From NCBI GenBank assembly GCA_012931725.1, contig CM022955.1, positions 11,186,885-11,250,884 of the forward strand: a stretch of 64,000 bases of DNA, written 5' to 3'. The translations under genes were made by a program, and so were the position numbers. The notes beneath the pieces were generated by a model. That model searched no databases, had not been told where the DNA came from, and saw only the letters and a list, made by a program, of their open reading frames with translations. Below, in pieces: positions 1 through 10,535 of this stretch. Every line of letters starts with the position of its first letter. Within the stretch, counting starts at the first letter, position 1. This DNA is from Litsea cubeba (Eukaryota > Streptophyta > Magnoliopsida > Laurales > Lauraceae).

Positions 1-1
1 T

Positions 2-784
2 GTCGTCCCCAAGACCGATGCTGGTATACTGGCCCTAAAGATGAAGCAGGGCGAGACTATCACCCAGTTCGCCAAATGGTTCTGGGCGACTTACAGCCAA
101 ATGGAAGTCTCCAAGGACGAAGTAGCAGTTTTCGCCTTCCAAAATGCCCTGTTACTAGGAAACGAGCTCAGGAAAAACCTGGCCGGAGACCCCGTAACCT
201 CCGTGCCAGCCTTGATGTCCAGGATAAAGCTCTATGTCACCCAGGAGGAAGATGATATTCAGGCCCGGGAAAGCCACGGCGCGGGACACAAGGATAAGGG
301 CAACTAGCCCCATAAAAAGGACAAGAAGCCTTTTCGGAAAGAAGAGCCGAACCAAGCTTGGGTTTCGACCTCGGCAAAGACCCCAGCGTCCAAATCTGGG
401 GGCAGCAGGAAGCTCAGGCCTCCCTCCAATTCTTATCAAGCTGTGAGCACCATCTTCAGGGAGCCGATCCATCAGATCATGAATAAGATCAAGCACAGGC
501 CATTCTTCAGCTGGCCTCAGCCCATGCAGGGGGACCCCTCCTCCTGCGACCGGGATAGGTTTTGCGCCTACCATAAGCAAAATGGGAATAAAATCGAGGA
601 GTGCAGGATCCTGAAGTCGCACCTGGAGAAGCTCGCCAAGGAGGGCCACCTGAAGGATTACATATAGATAGGAGATGCTGGCAGCGGCCGAACTCATCAG
701 AGCGCTGACAAGGACCTAGACAGCGACGAATCTGAAAAGATCATCAATGTCATCCATCGGCACCCTCAGTGCCTTCTCCCTTAG
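2..784 (+). pseudogene. gag: gag polyprotein fragment, element F
   Basis: The structural capsid-nucleocapsid protein of the retrotransposon, which packages its RNA in cytoplasmic particles. One frame is open from base 2 (start outside the window) to TAG at 782, apart from internal TAG codons at 305 and 665. The first part fits the Ty3 gag domain, with a pattern around AFQNALLLGN and LMSRIKLYVTQEEDD. Further on a retroviral zinc-knuckle-like segment FCAYHKQNGNKIEEC is seen. The usual plant pattern is C-x2-H-x4-H-x4-C; here the second His is Asn, so metal binding is probably lost. A basic low-complexity linker lies between the two parts. Identity as Tat-type gag is based on family resemblance read by eye. 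Confidence 0.75.
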
Positions 785-839
785 CTAGAGGCAGCGCCAG
801 GCTCGTGCCAAGGCTAGGCAGGCCTCTCATGGAAAAAAG

Positions 840-1677
840 GTGATGAGGGCCGAGCTCGGACCAGCGTCCAAGAGAGCGCGGCGCGAGCGCCCAGCTATCT
901 CGTTTTCGGATAAGGACCTCGAGGGAGTGCAACATCCCCATAACGATCCCCTGCTCCTGACGATGAAGCTATTAGACTTCACAGTGAAAAAGAATCCTCA
1001 TCGACTCCAGCAGTTCATCTGAGATCCTCTACTACGGATGCTTCAAGAAGATGGGACTCTCAGAGGCTGATTTAAAAGAAGCTCGTACGCCCCTGATAGG
1101 GTTCAACGCCAAACCTGTCTACCCTAAAGGAAAGATCACTCTGGAGACCAGGGTGGGCGGAGCCTCTGTGATGACCGACTTCCTAGTAGTGGACGCCCCT
1201 TCCCCATACAATGCTATTATGGGCAGGACGTGGCTCCACAATATGGAAGCGGTTCCCTCCACTTTCCACCAGAAGCTGAAGTTCTTACTTGAGGACAAGG
1301 AGGGCAGGATGGAAGTGATTACTGTGGACGGGGATCAACAACTGGCCAGGCAATGTATGATGGCCGTAGTCCCTAGGGAGAAGGAACCGGGGCAGGTGCA
1401 TATGGCAGAACTCGAAAGGGAGCTGGACGAGATCGATCGAGATCTTGAAAAGAAGAGCATTGAAAATCTAGCCGAAGTCAGGATCGATCCACTCGAACCA
1501 GACAGATTCTTCCTGCTCGGCAGCCAGCTCCCCGACCTCGAGAAAACCGAGCTCTTGAGATTCTTGATGCAGAACAGGGATGTCTTCGCTTGGACTCCGA
1601 GTGAAATGCCTGGGATCGACCCTGAGGTTATGTGCCACAAGCTGAACGTAGATCCCAACCACAAGTCAGTGGTGTAG
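840..1677 (+). pseudogene. aspartic protease and pol N-terminal region, element F
   Basis: This segment would encode the retropepsin that cuts the gag-pol polyprotein. The frame from 840 stops at 1022, but a one-base shift near 990 opens the next frame with IDSSSSSEIL (catalytic Asp codon at 1003-1005), followed by the flap-like stretch and MGRTWLH, which fits the plant gypsy protease end. The canonical D-S/T-G is D-S-S here, so the active-site Gly is changed. From 1051 the frame stays open to 1677 and covers the acidic linker and the N-terminal RT approach (FAWTPSEMPGID). A further frameshift near 1680 separates it from the RT. Confidence 0.75.
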
Positions 1678-1679
1678 AG

Positions 1680-2430
1680 GGCCCGCAGGACAGGGTTGCA
1701 GCAGACAAGCCGTGGTCGAGGAGGTCGACAGGTTGCTAGAGGCAGGCGCAATCAGGGAGGTCCAGTACCCGGTCTGGCTAGCCAATACGGTGGTGGTGAA
1801 GAAGAAAACCGGCAAGTGGAGGGTGTGCGTTGATTTCACCGACCTTAACAGAGCTTGCCTGAAGGACAGCTTCCCGCTTCCGAAAATTGATCAGATGATC
1901 GACGCCACTGCTGACCATGATAGGATGAGCTTCCTCGATTCTTACCGAGGCTACCACCAGATCCCGATGTTTGAGCCGGACGAGGAGAAGACTGCATTCA
2001 TAATCCCCCGTGGCACTTACTGTTATAGGATGATGCCCTTTGGATTGAAGAACGTGGGGGCAACCTACCAGCATCTCGTCACAAAGATGTTCCAGGCTCA
2101 GCTCGGCAAAACCGTCGAAGTCTACATTGACGACATGGTTGTCAAATCCAAGCAGTCGCGCGACCACCTGGCGGACCTGGCTCAAGTCTTCGGCATCCTC
2201 CGAGAGTTCAAGCTCAAGTTGAAAGCCTCAAATGCGCTTTCGGCGTCACTTTCGGCAAATTCCTCGGAAGCCTAGTGACACGGAGGGGGATAGAAGCCAA
2301 CCGAGATCAGATCACGACGATCTTGGGAATCCAGAGCCCGGCTACTACCAACGAGGTCCAAAAGCTGACTGGCATGGCCGCAGCACTCAACCGATTCATC
2401 AGCAGATCATCAGATAAGTGCCGGCCTTTC
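1680..2430 (+). pseudogene. reverse transcriptase, element F
   Basis: Copies element RNA into DNA. Recognisable RT blocks appear in order: VVVKKKTGKWRVCVDFTDLN, DSFPLPKIDQMID, the FLD..RGYHQI block, MPFGLKN.GATYQ and the catalytic YIDD at 2123-2134 followed by MVVKS. The YIDD catalytic aspartates are intact. A frameshift near 2235 moves the reading frame; the thumb/connection then continues to about 2430 (KLTGMAAALNRFIS). Another in-frame stop sits at about 2434. Family: Ty3/gypsy RT, established; assignment to Tat comes from the neighbouring domains. Confidence 0.85.
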
Positions 2431-2886
2431 TTTTAGCTCTTAAGAAAGAATTTAAAATTTCAATGGACCCCTGAGTGCGACCAAGCATTGCAAGCACTCA
2501 AAACTTATCTTTCTTCACCACCTCTGCTCTCTACCCCAACTCAGGGGGAGACTTTATATTTGTATCTGGCAGTCTCGGATCACGCGGTGAGCTCTGTCCT
2601 CATCAGAGAGGACGGCGAAACACAAAAGCCAATCTATTACACGAACAAGATCCTCCTTGATGCCGAGACCAGATACCTTTTGCTTGAGAAACTCATGCTG
2701 GCACTCGTCAGTGCCGCCCGCAAGCTCTCTCACTATTTTCAATCTCACACCATTGTGGTTATTACGGTGCATCCGCTCCGATCCATCTTCAAAAAAGCTG
2801 ACTTTTCAGGAAGAATCGCAAAATGGGCGGTCGAATTGGGGCAGTATGATATTCAGTACCGTCCCAGGACTGCGATCAAAGCCTAG
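2431..2886 (+). pseudogene. retroviral-type RNase H, element F
   Basis: Degrades the RNA strand of the RNA/DNA hybrid. The frame that is open in 2488-2886 shows the Ty3 RNase H pattern: LYLYLAVSDHAVSSVLIRED, the KPIYYTNKIL segment, E in the RYLLLEKLMLALV helix and the terminal VELGQYDIQYRPR. The usual first Asp (DAS) reads VSD here, one position out, and the middle catalytic Glu is present. In Tat elements this domain is typically degenerate because a second RNase H follows, which is the case here. Confidence 0.8.
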
Positions 2887-2959
2887 ATTCTGGCAGATCT
2901 CATTGTTGAGGTCGTCTCTCCAAGCTCAGCTTCGACCCAGCCCGACACCGAACTGGGGG

Positions 2960-3360
2960 GCATAGGGCTTGAGAATGGAGTCACCAAGGTTGACCAACTT
3001 TCTCAGAACCAAGTCCTTAACTCGGCATGGAGAGTTTTCATCGACGGCTCGTCTACCTCCAAGAGAGCTGGCGCGGGTATAGTCCTCCAATCGCCAGAAG
3101 GACTGGTCATAGAATAAGCCTTGACCTTGGACTACAAAGCGACGAACAACGAAGCCGAGTACGAAGCTCTGATTGCAGGACTGAACAGCGCCCGAATCCT
3201 CGGAGCTCGACAATTGGTGGTCTTCAGCGATTCACAACTGGTAACTAGCCAGCTAACTGGAGACTACCAAGCCCGGGACGACAGGATGGCGGCCTATTTA
3301 GCCCTCGTAAAGAAACTGCTCGCCCATTTCCAAACAACCGAGGTCAGACAGATCTCCTGA
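2960..3360 (+). pseudogene. second, archaeal-type RNase H (aRNH), element F
   Basis: A second RNase H directly downstream of the first, in the same frame. All expected acidic residues are visible: VFIDGSS (Asp), NNEAEYEALIAGL (Glu) and VFSDSQLV (Asp), with the helix LALVKKLLAHF near the end. This domain was acquired by Tat-lineage elements and is established knowledge for that lineage. A TAA stop lies near 3116 inside the domain, and the frame ends at 3358-3360. A 19-bp piece (AACCGAGGTCAGACAGATC) is repeated at about 3339 and 3363, which looks like a small slippage duplication at the end of the domain. Confidence 0.85.
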
Positions 3361-3461
3361 GAAACCGAGGTCAGACAGATCAGGAAAGAAAAGAACCGTT
3401 GAGGTTGGGTCGATATCGAGATCAAGCTTAGAGCTCCATTCATCTCGGCAGTTTCTGTGCC

Positions 3462-4736
3462 TTGATCTTGGCCCGAGCTGGATGGACCCGATCATTTCTT
3501 ACCTCAAGGACGATCGGCTCCCCGAAGACAAGGACGAAGCTCATCGGATCAGACTCAAGGCAGCTCGATTCTGGTTGTCCCCTGAAGGCAAGCTCTACAG
3601 AAAATCCTTCACAGGTCCCTACCTCCAATGCGTCCATCCAAGCAAGGTTGACGACTTTTTGTATGAAATCCACGAAGGAATCTGCAGGAGCCACATCGGA
3701 GGACGGTCGCTGGCCTACCGAGCTATAAGCCAAGGTTACTGGTGGCCGTATATGCAGAAGGACGCGCAGGTATACGCCAGGAAATGCGAAAGTGCCAGAA
3801 GTTCTCCCATTCTCTTCATCAGCTAGCACAGGACCTGAGCCCCCTCTCTAGTCCATAGCCATTCGCTCAATGGGGGCTGGACATCGTTGGACCTTTCCAC
3901 CGGGCTCCAGGAAACAAAAAATGGTTGATAGTTACTGCAGATTATTTCACGAAGTGGGTAGAAGCTGAACCACTGTCCTCCATCACTGAGAGGGACTCCA
4001 AGAATTTCGTGTGGAAAAACATCATAACAAGGTTCAGCATCCCCAGGACTCTGATTTCGGACAACGGGAGTCAGTTCGACTCCAACTTCTTCAGAGACTT
4101 CTGCCAAAGGCATGGCATCAGGAACCACTACTCCACCTCGGCGTACCCGCAAAGCATTGGTCAGACCGAAATTTCTAACAAAGTACTGCTTGACGGCCTG
4201 AATAAGCGATTGGACAGAGCGAAAGGAAGATGGGTAGAGGAGCTCCCCAGCGTATTATGGTCGTACAGGACAACCCCGAGGCATTCCACTTCGGCGACAC
4301 CTTTCTCTTTGGCCTATGGGATGGAGGCGGTCATTCCCTTGGAAATTGGCCTCCCTACCCTGAGAAAAGAGCTTATCGACCAAGGCCGAAATGAGATGAA
4401 CCTGGCAATGGAGCTGGACCTCGCCGACGAGCGCCGAAAGCAGCGGCCATACGACCGGCCGACTATCAGCAACGGCTAGCCAAAGGATACAATGAAAGGG
4501 TCAGGGAGAGGAGTTTCTCAGTAGGAGAACTGGTCCTGAAGAAGACCCTCCCAGCTGACAGAGATCCAAACGAAGGCAAACTAGCCCCGAACTGGCATGG
4601 CCCGTTCAAGGTGGTTTCAGTAACAGGGCGATCTTCTTACAAACTCGAAGACTTGGAAGGCAGGCAGTTGCCAAGACCATGGAATGCATCCCACTTAAAG
4701 AAGTTCTTTTTCTTAGATGTAATGAGAGTCTCATGA
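3462..4736 (+). pseudogene. integrase with C-terminal tail, element F
   Basis: Inserts the cDNA into chromosomes. The zinc-binding N-terminus is visible (H..EGICRSHIGG, then YWWPYMQKDA, then CES in place of the usual C-x2-C), followed by the core with all three catalytic acids: VTADYFTKW, SDNGSQF and GQTEISN. The GKRAxW-like region LPSVLWSYRTTP and the C-terminal motif APNWHGPFKV close the protein, ending at TGA 4734-4736. At least two frameshifts, near 3800 and 4425, and internal stops break it. AATAAA at 4739-4744 is a weak poly(A)-signal candidate. Confidence 0.87.
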
Positions 4737-4789
4737 TCAATAAAAGCAGCATTCGCCCTGTCATCAATCTGTGCCATCTTATCTGAGTT

Positions 4790-5285
4790 CGGCAGCTTCG
4801 GGTTCATACACCCTGGGACTGACCTCGGGTTTATACACCCAGTCTTCCCTAAACTTTGGGTTCACGCACCCATGGACTGACTTAGGGTTCACACACCCAG
4901 TCGCTCCTAAAACTCTGGGTTGATACACCCTGGGACTGACTTCGGGTTCATACACCCAGTCTTCCCTAAACTTTGGGTTCACGCACCCATGGACTGACTT
5001 AGGGTTCACACACCCACTTGCTCCTAAAACTCTGGGTTCATACACCCTAGGACTGACCTCGGGTTCATACACCCAGTCTTCCCTAAACTTTGGGTTCACG
5101 CACCCAAGGACTGACTTAGGGTTCATACACCCAGTCGCTCCTAAAACTCTGGGTTCCTACACCCTGTGACTGACCTCGAGTTCATACACACAGTCTTCCC
5201 TAAACTTTGGGTTCCCCAGGGACTGACTCAGGGTTCATACACCCAGTCGCTCCTAAAACTCTGGGTTCATACACCCTCCGAGATC
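4790..5285 (+). repeat. 117-bp tandem repeat, about four copies
   Basis: The phrase ACTCTGGGT recurs at 4912, 5029, 5146 and 5258, so the period is 117, 117 and 112 bp. Each unit is made of two related halves of about 58 bp, both with GGGTTCA-nA-CACCC and GGACTGAC. Because 117 is divisible by three, the minus strand reads through as a repetitive shadow frame, which is not called as a gene. Tandem repeats between integrase and the 3' end are common in Tat elements. Confidence 0.95.
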
Positions 5286-6651
5286 AATCCCGGGCCCAGG
5301 CTCGCATAGCTGAGATCTTCGAAGTTCTGGGCTCATCTCGGCCAATAGCTATCCTTAAAGGACAAAGCAGTAAAGTGCAGAAAAAAGCAGTGCAAGCGCG
5401 AAAATGCAGAATAGAGCTGTGCAAGCATAGAAATGCAGAAAAAAGTAGAAAATTATAGAGATATAGAATACACAGTTCATTTGGATTAGAAACTTCATTT
5501 TTTTATTAAGTGTATTTTCCTCATTACATAAGTTGCAGAAAAGCAAAATACAATAAGGAGGCTCGCAGTCCTCTAAAAACAGAATAAGAAAGGAAGCTTG
5601 GAGACTGATTTTCGCTGGCCCACTGATTGGAGATTCTGATCTTCACTGGTCCACAGCCCGGAGGCTTCTCGATCTGGTCCTCAGTACCAGGAGCTCTATA
5701 TTACCCTATGGTTAGTTAGACCAAGGTTTGCAAACAAGCTCAAGCCTCTGGTCCACTGCCGATGCTTGGATCGCCACAGAGCAAAGTCTGCAACCAAGCC
5801 CGGAGGCTTTGTGATCTAGTCCTGAATGCCACACAAGACCCTGCAGGAACAAGTTGGCAACCAACTCCCAGCCGCTTGGGAGTTGATCTCCTCGTAGCCG
5901 CATGGGCGGGAGTTGGCCGTGGACCCGCGTTCAGAGAATGCGTGGTCCAAGGGGACCATATTCAGAGAACGCGCAGACCACGACCACTAGGGACAGTGCC
6001 CGGAAAGATATGCGTTCATTCGCAGAAGATTCACTCAGGGCAAGGATACCTAAGCAACTTCTAGAGGGCGAAACTGCCAGAATGTCTGGCAGGGGCAGAC
6101 GGATCCTCATGACTGTAAAAAACAAGATGGGGCGCTACTGGTTTAGTCCTTTTTTCTCCCTTCTTTGGCAGGCTTGCTGCCCCTATTTATAGGAGGAAGA
6201 AGGGCTCGGTACTCAAGGGCCCATTAATAGGGAGAGGTCCCCCATGCCTCGCGTGGAGCGCACGTTTTCTACAAATTGACTGACGGTTCCGATGGTGACA
6301 CGTGGAGCCATCTGCTCGTTTTTCGCATAGGCCGTACCGCTGTACTTACTGCTATTTATGAGCCTCAGAATGCGGGATATCGGAGCGGATAACCATGAAG
6401 ACCGTTAGGTACCCTGTTCCCAACTCAGAACTCTCACGTCACAACATTTAGCCAAACTCAAACACAAAGAAGCCGAACTCAAAAAGAGGAAAGAAGAAAG
6501 CTCAATTGATCAAATTGGTTTTTCATTCCAAAGGCAAGAGATTACAAGTGGGTTCACTTTACATCTCCAAAAGATAGAAAGACTACAATCTGAAAGCAGA
6601 AAATACAATGTTCAAAAAGGCGCCAGAACTTCGGCGACTTGGTCAGCGCCC
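5286..6651. other. non-coding spacer of element F with a minus-strand TATA-like site
   Basis: No domain was recognised. Short repeats built on AAAGCAGTGCAAG/AATGCAGA lie at 5360-5460. The reverse strand has CCTATAAATAGG at 6182-6192, a good plant TATA context, with a modest minus-strand reading frame downstream to 5931. That frame resembles nothing I know. This may be a second antisense promoter or a remnant of one; a weak call. Confidence 0.4.
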
Positions 6652-9037
6652 TCATTGCTTTTCCGAAGGACCGGCGGTCTTGGCGGCACCCACAACCGTC
6701 TCGGGAGCATCACTTGGAGGAAGAACAGTTGGAGCATCACCCGCTGGAGGGGTAGATGGAGCGTCGCCCGTAGAAGGAATAGGTGGAGCATCGTCCGAGA
6801 GAGGGTCAACAGTAGGAGCATTGACCTGGGCACTCTCAGTTGGCAGAGCAGGACTCAGCTCGGGTTTCGGGCCAGAGTACTTCGGCAGGTTCTGATAGAC
6901 TGGGTGGTCTTCAGGAACCCCCGCCCGTTTCAAAGCGGCCAGACACCCCTCCTCGAACAAAATGGAGGTTATCTCCTCCACTTGTCTTTCATACTCCTCC
7001 GTGGCCTGGTCCACTCCCTTCTGAAAGGCAGCTTGGGCTTCGGCCTGCAGTGAGGACTTGAGGTCAGAATTCTCCTTCTGCAGCCGCTCCACTTCGGCAT
7101 GCTGAGCTGTCAGTCTGGCGTTTTCCCTTTGAAGCTTCTCTACTTCGGCACGTTTAGCAAGCACTTTGGCACGCTGCCTCGTCGATTCTGCCGCCGAATC
7201 TGCCTTCAATTTTGCCAGCTCCGTCTCCAGCTCGGCCAGCCTTTTCGTCTTCACCCATATCTCACCCCTCAACTGATGGGTTGTCGATGTGAGATCGGTG
7301 ATACTGACCAGTGCCACCTCCAGCTGTGCATCCGTCTCGGCATTGCTTTTCTTCAAGTCCGCCAGCTCCTTCCGCAGCTTCTCCCTTTCGGACTCCAGTT
7401 GAGTAATCCTGGAGACATTTTTGTCACTCCTTTCCACCACCAACTGGAGCATTTGCACATTCTGCAAAAGAAAACGAATCAGACGGGGGCATCCGAAATA
7501 AAGTACATCAGAAGGGCATCAAGAATACTTATAAGGAGAGCAGCCTGGATCGTTGAGGCCAGCAGACTCCCATTGTCGAACTTCGCGTGCTGCTCCATGT
7601 CACGCGGAAGGGTACAGGCTTTGGCGAGAGCCCCAATGACGAGAGGGTTCCCCAATACCCGGTCCTCCACATTTAAGGGCTTGCCGGGCTGAGTCTCCAG
7701 CCTCGGCCTCCATGTTGCCGGGGCAGCGCGAGGTCCGGAGGCCGATCCAGACCCTTGCCCTGCAGGGACGCTGAGATTGCGAACCATCTCGGCAGCAGCC
7801 CTACTCGCTGGCGCACTCTTTTCAGGTGGAGCCTTACCTCCACAAGCACGTGCATACATCTTGCCTTTAAGGGCCTGCTCGGCCCCCTAGTCTTTCTTTC
7901 CCGCCTTGGACTTCTTCCTGGGTGGAGACCCATCCCTCGTGCGATCCGGAGAGCGTCTTCACGCTCCCTCGCTCGGTGTAATGATGAGGGCGTAGGAAAC
8001 AGCAATGCCCCCCGAGCCCGAGGCCGCGCGGGTGCTGGTAGAAGAAGGTGTTGCGGAAGATGAAGACCCGCGCCTGAACTTGGCCGCCAGATCCTTGGTT
8101 CCTGGCACGCGCGAGCTGCTTTCCATCCTCTCTTCTAGGTCGGATGTGTAAGCCTCCATAGCCTCCCTCAAGCTTGAAGACTCCGAACCGGTGGAAGATG
8201 ATGCTTCGGCACCTGATGCAGCCCGGCTAGCAACCGGATCGGTCAGAGGAATACCCTCAGGAACGGCTAAGGTAACGGAAGGAAAATCAGCCTGCAGCTT
8301 GTCCTCCTGCGCTGCTCCAATCCTTTTGTAGTGGCCGCGATACCTCTGCGTGTAGCCTAGCAGTTTCCAGGCCGACCTATTTTCGTGCCCGACGTACTTT
8401 TCGACCTTTCTGTGGTCGGCGACGTTCTTCTTCCAACCGTCACTCACCGCTCGGCGCTGCCTCTCTCTCAGTTCTGCACAACAAAGAAAGGGCATCAGTT
8501 CGGCAATTCAAGGATGAACAAAATAAGAAAAATGGAAGGGCCATATTTACTTGGGACGGCCCCGAGACGGCGAGGGACCCCGAGGGTCCTGTCCTCATCG
8601 GCGCCGAACTCCCAGTCCCCCGAGACGCAGAATAGGTCGTCCTCGGCGTTCTTACCCGAATCCTCCAAGGCCAAGACGAAGCCCCTTCGGAGCTGCTTCA
8701 CCCGAAGATAGTAGTTGCCTCCTCCAGCCTTATAGATGTCGTACACATCCTCGATGTCGTGGACACCAAGGTTGCTCCCAAAAATCTCGTTTAACTTCGC
8801 CGTGCCCATGACGACTTTGTAGCCGTTGGGCATTAGCTGGCAGGGGGCAAGAGACCAAGCGCTGAGGCAGGCCTTGAGCAGGGGATGTAGGGGAAATCTA
8901 ACCCCGCTCTCGATCACAGAGATCAAAGGGAACGACATCCAGCCGCTGGACCAGTAGCGCAGGGCGTGGTCACAGGGAGTCGCCGGCCTGAAATGGACCC
9001 CCTCCGGGATATTAAACGTTGCCCTAAACCTAGCCAT
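6652..9037 (-). pseudogene. spliced antisense gene of element F (PF04195-like N-terminus, coiled-coil C-terminus)
   Basis: The gene is transcribed against gag-pol, between integrase and the 3' LTR. Exon 1 runs 9037-8551 and begins MARFRATFNIPEGVHF. Its segment RFPLHPLLKACLSAWSLAPC fits the 'putative gypsy type transposon' family (PF04195) read by eye. A donor at 8550 and an acceptor at 8474 (pyrimidine tract then TTGTGCAG) bound a 77-bp intron that keeps the frame. Exon 2, 8473-7529, is Ser/Arg-rich with two in-frame stops (TGA near 7960 and TAG near 7890). A second intron is probable at 7528-7462. Exon 3, 7461-6652, is a strong heptad coiled coil (QLESEREKLRKELADL) ending in a Pro/Ala-rich tail. 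The exon 2/3 phase does not match, so a frameshift is likely. Function is unknown; antisense genes are known in Tat elements. Confidence 0.7.
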
Positions 9038-9337
9038 ACCCTCAGGCGTCTCTAACTAAAACCTAGGGCTGGCCATTTCTACGGCCTAGAAGAAGAAGGC
9101 GAAAAGAAAAGCCCTAAGGGGAAAAAAACCCTAAAAAGATAGGGGCACGAAGTCACTTACTGGAAAAGAAGGGCGAGTCAGGAACAAGAATTAGCCTGGG
9201 TACGCCTTGCGGTCGTCCTCGCCTGAGCCTATGGGAAGATCTTGAGAAAGAAAACGAAGACCAGAACAAGGATCAAAGGCGGAAGCAAAGAATATCAAAG
9301 GAGAAGATGAAGAAAGTATAACAAAGGAAGAACGACC

Positions 9338-9346
9338 CTATTTATA
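9338..9346 (-). promoter_or_regulatory. TATA box of the antisense gene
   Basis: On the reverse strand TATAAATAG lies about 300 bp upstream of the antisense ATG at 9037, with no ATG-rich reading frame between. The spacing suits a transcript starting near 9310 with a leader of about 270 nt. The strand and position do not suit the LTR promoter, which lies at 10205 on the other strand. Confidence 0.6.
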
Positions 9347-9600
9347 AGGGAAGGAAGCCCTTCTTGGGTGCCATTCGAGAATTCGAAAAGACAGCATCGC
9401 GATCCGCGCATGTCTCATCAATTTGACGGCACAGTCAGTGATGAAGCGACACGAATCATTCCCGGCTCGCTTCCCATGAGAAGCAGGGCTCGACATTGAT
9501 TACCTGGAAGAGTCGAAACGACGCCAGCAATGATCAAACATCTCCAGACAGACTCTCTAGCTTCCGACCTCTAAAAGCTAGGGCCCCTAAGAAGTCACAA

Positions 9601-9611
9601 GCTAGGGGGCA
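9601..9611 (+). promoter_or_regulatory. polypurine tract before the 3' LTR of F
   Basis: GCTAGGGGGCA directly precedes the LTR terminus TGTG at 9614. A G-rich purine run in this position primes plus-strand synthesis in LTR elements. A related phrase, AGCTAGGGCCCC, lies just upstream near 9577. Confidence 0.6.
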
Positions 9612-9613
9612 AT

Positions 9614-10511
9614 TGTGTGGGGAGATTTTCAAGACACCGGGATTATGCTGATCTCGACTATAAGATATCAATTAGCACGCTCACGTGCCATCCAGAAACA
9701 CCTCGGCCGCCGAGATAAAGATCTCAGCCGAAACCAGACTGACTTCGACTGCCAGTGCCGAGCTCGGCTACCAAGGTTGACCTCGGCTGAGAGCCTGACC
9801 CCGGCCGAAGGAGCCGGGATGGAAGCCGAGATGAAGAAGAACCTTTCTCACGCCCCACGCCCGCCACGTCATTGGACACGTGGCAGAATAGGGGCGCGAG
9901 CCAGTGGGACAGATGCGACATCCCAGCCGTCCACAATCTTTGCAAGATCGCTGACAGGGCGGCATCCAGCGGCTGTAGCCAAATCAGGGTAGAGCCCGAG
10001 GATGGATCTGATGGGATCTCTACCGCCAAAGGCGTCCAACATGATCAGGCCCAACATGACATGTATTTAATGCAATGTGGGTTGATCGGACTAGCAATAA
10101 ATGCTTTGCGGGCTGTGATGGACCCGTATTTATTACTTTGTGGACTAATGAGAGCTTCCCTATCAAATCAAGGGGCCCACTCCAAGATATCAGGTAGAGT
10201 TCTCTATAAATAGGATAACATTCCATAACACAGATACGCAATACACGCATACTAGAGCTGTTACTCTGCCTCTCTTCTTCCTCTCCTTCCTTAGTTTAGT
10301 TCATACACTAACTTAGGCATCAGAGAGCCTTGTGCCACTCAGGCCAGGGTCCTCTGAGCGTTTATTCTTCCCCTTTCAGGCTTTGAGGCAGATGACCTTC
10401 ATTTTATGTTCGGATAAGTCCTTTTAGGTACCCCATAATTTTGTGAGTTATTATTTTTGCACTTACAAAGGCTTCTTCAGCACATTTTTATCTCTCTTTC
10501 TGAACAAAACA
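9614..10511 (+). repeat. LTR of element F, 898 bp, TGTG...AACA
   Basis: The 5' end TGTGTGGGG follows a polypurine tract, and the 3' end ...AAAACA is followed by a primer-binding site. The ends form the short TGT/ACA inverted repeat. A TATA box, TATAAATAG, lies at 10205-10213, so transcription should start near 10235 with R-U5 of about 275 bp. The other LTR is outside the window, so identity and age cannot be judged. Confidence 0.85.
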
Positions 10512-10517
10512 TAAGAT

Positions 10518-10535
10518 TGGCGCCGTCTGTGGGAA
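10518..10535 (+). promoter_or_regulatory. primer-binding site TGGCGCCGTCTGTGGGAA
   Basis: Six bases after the LTR end. TGGCGCCGT is complementary to the 3' end of plant tRNA-Asp (recalled, not searched), and the rest matches only in part. A PBS marks a 5' LTR, yet this LTR also ends element F; see findings. Confidence 0.75.

Larger units (their letters stand above)
1..10511 (+). mobile_element. Ty3/gypsy Tat-lineage LTR retrotransposon F (5' part outside window)
   Basis: The order gag - protease - RT - RNase H - second RNase H - integrase - tandem repeat - antisense gene - polypurine tract - LTR is seen on one strand without a break. The second, archaeal-type RNase H and the antisense gene between integrase and 3' LTR are established marks of the Tat (Retand/Grande-like) lineage. 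The 5' LTR, leader and gag N-terminus lie left of base 1. Several stops and frameshifts show it is dead. Codons are GC-rich compared with the elements to its right, which suggests a different family or age. Confidence 0.85.

Noticed and set aside
155..697. 180-codon minus-strand open frame at the left edge
   Set aside because: It lies opposite the gag of element F, which explains the DNA; the protein is hydrophobic/Leu-rich shadow sequence without motifs.
4779..5126. Repetitive minus-strand reading frame of 115 codons
   Set aside because: It is produced by a 117-bp tandem repeat whose length is divisible by three; the peptide has no domain and no start context.
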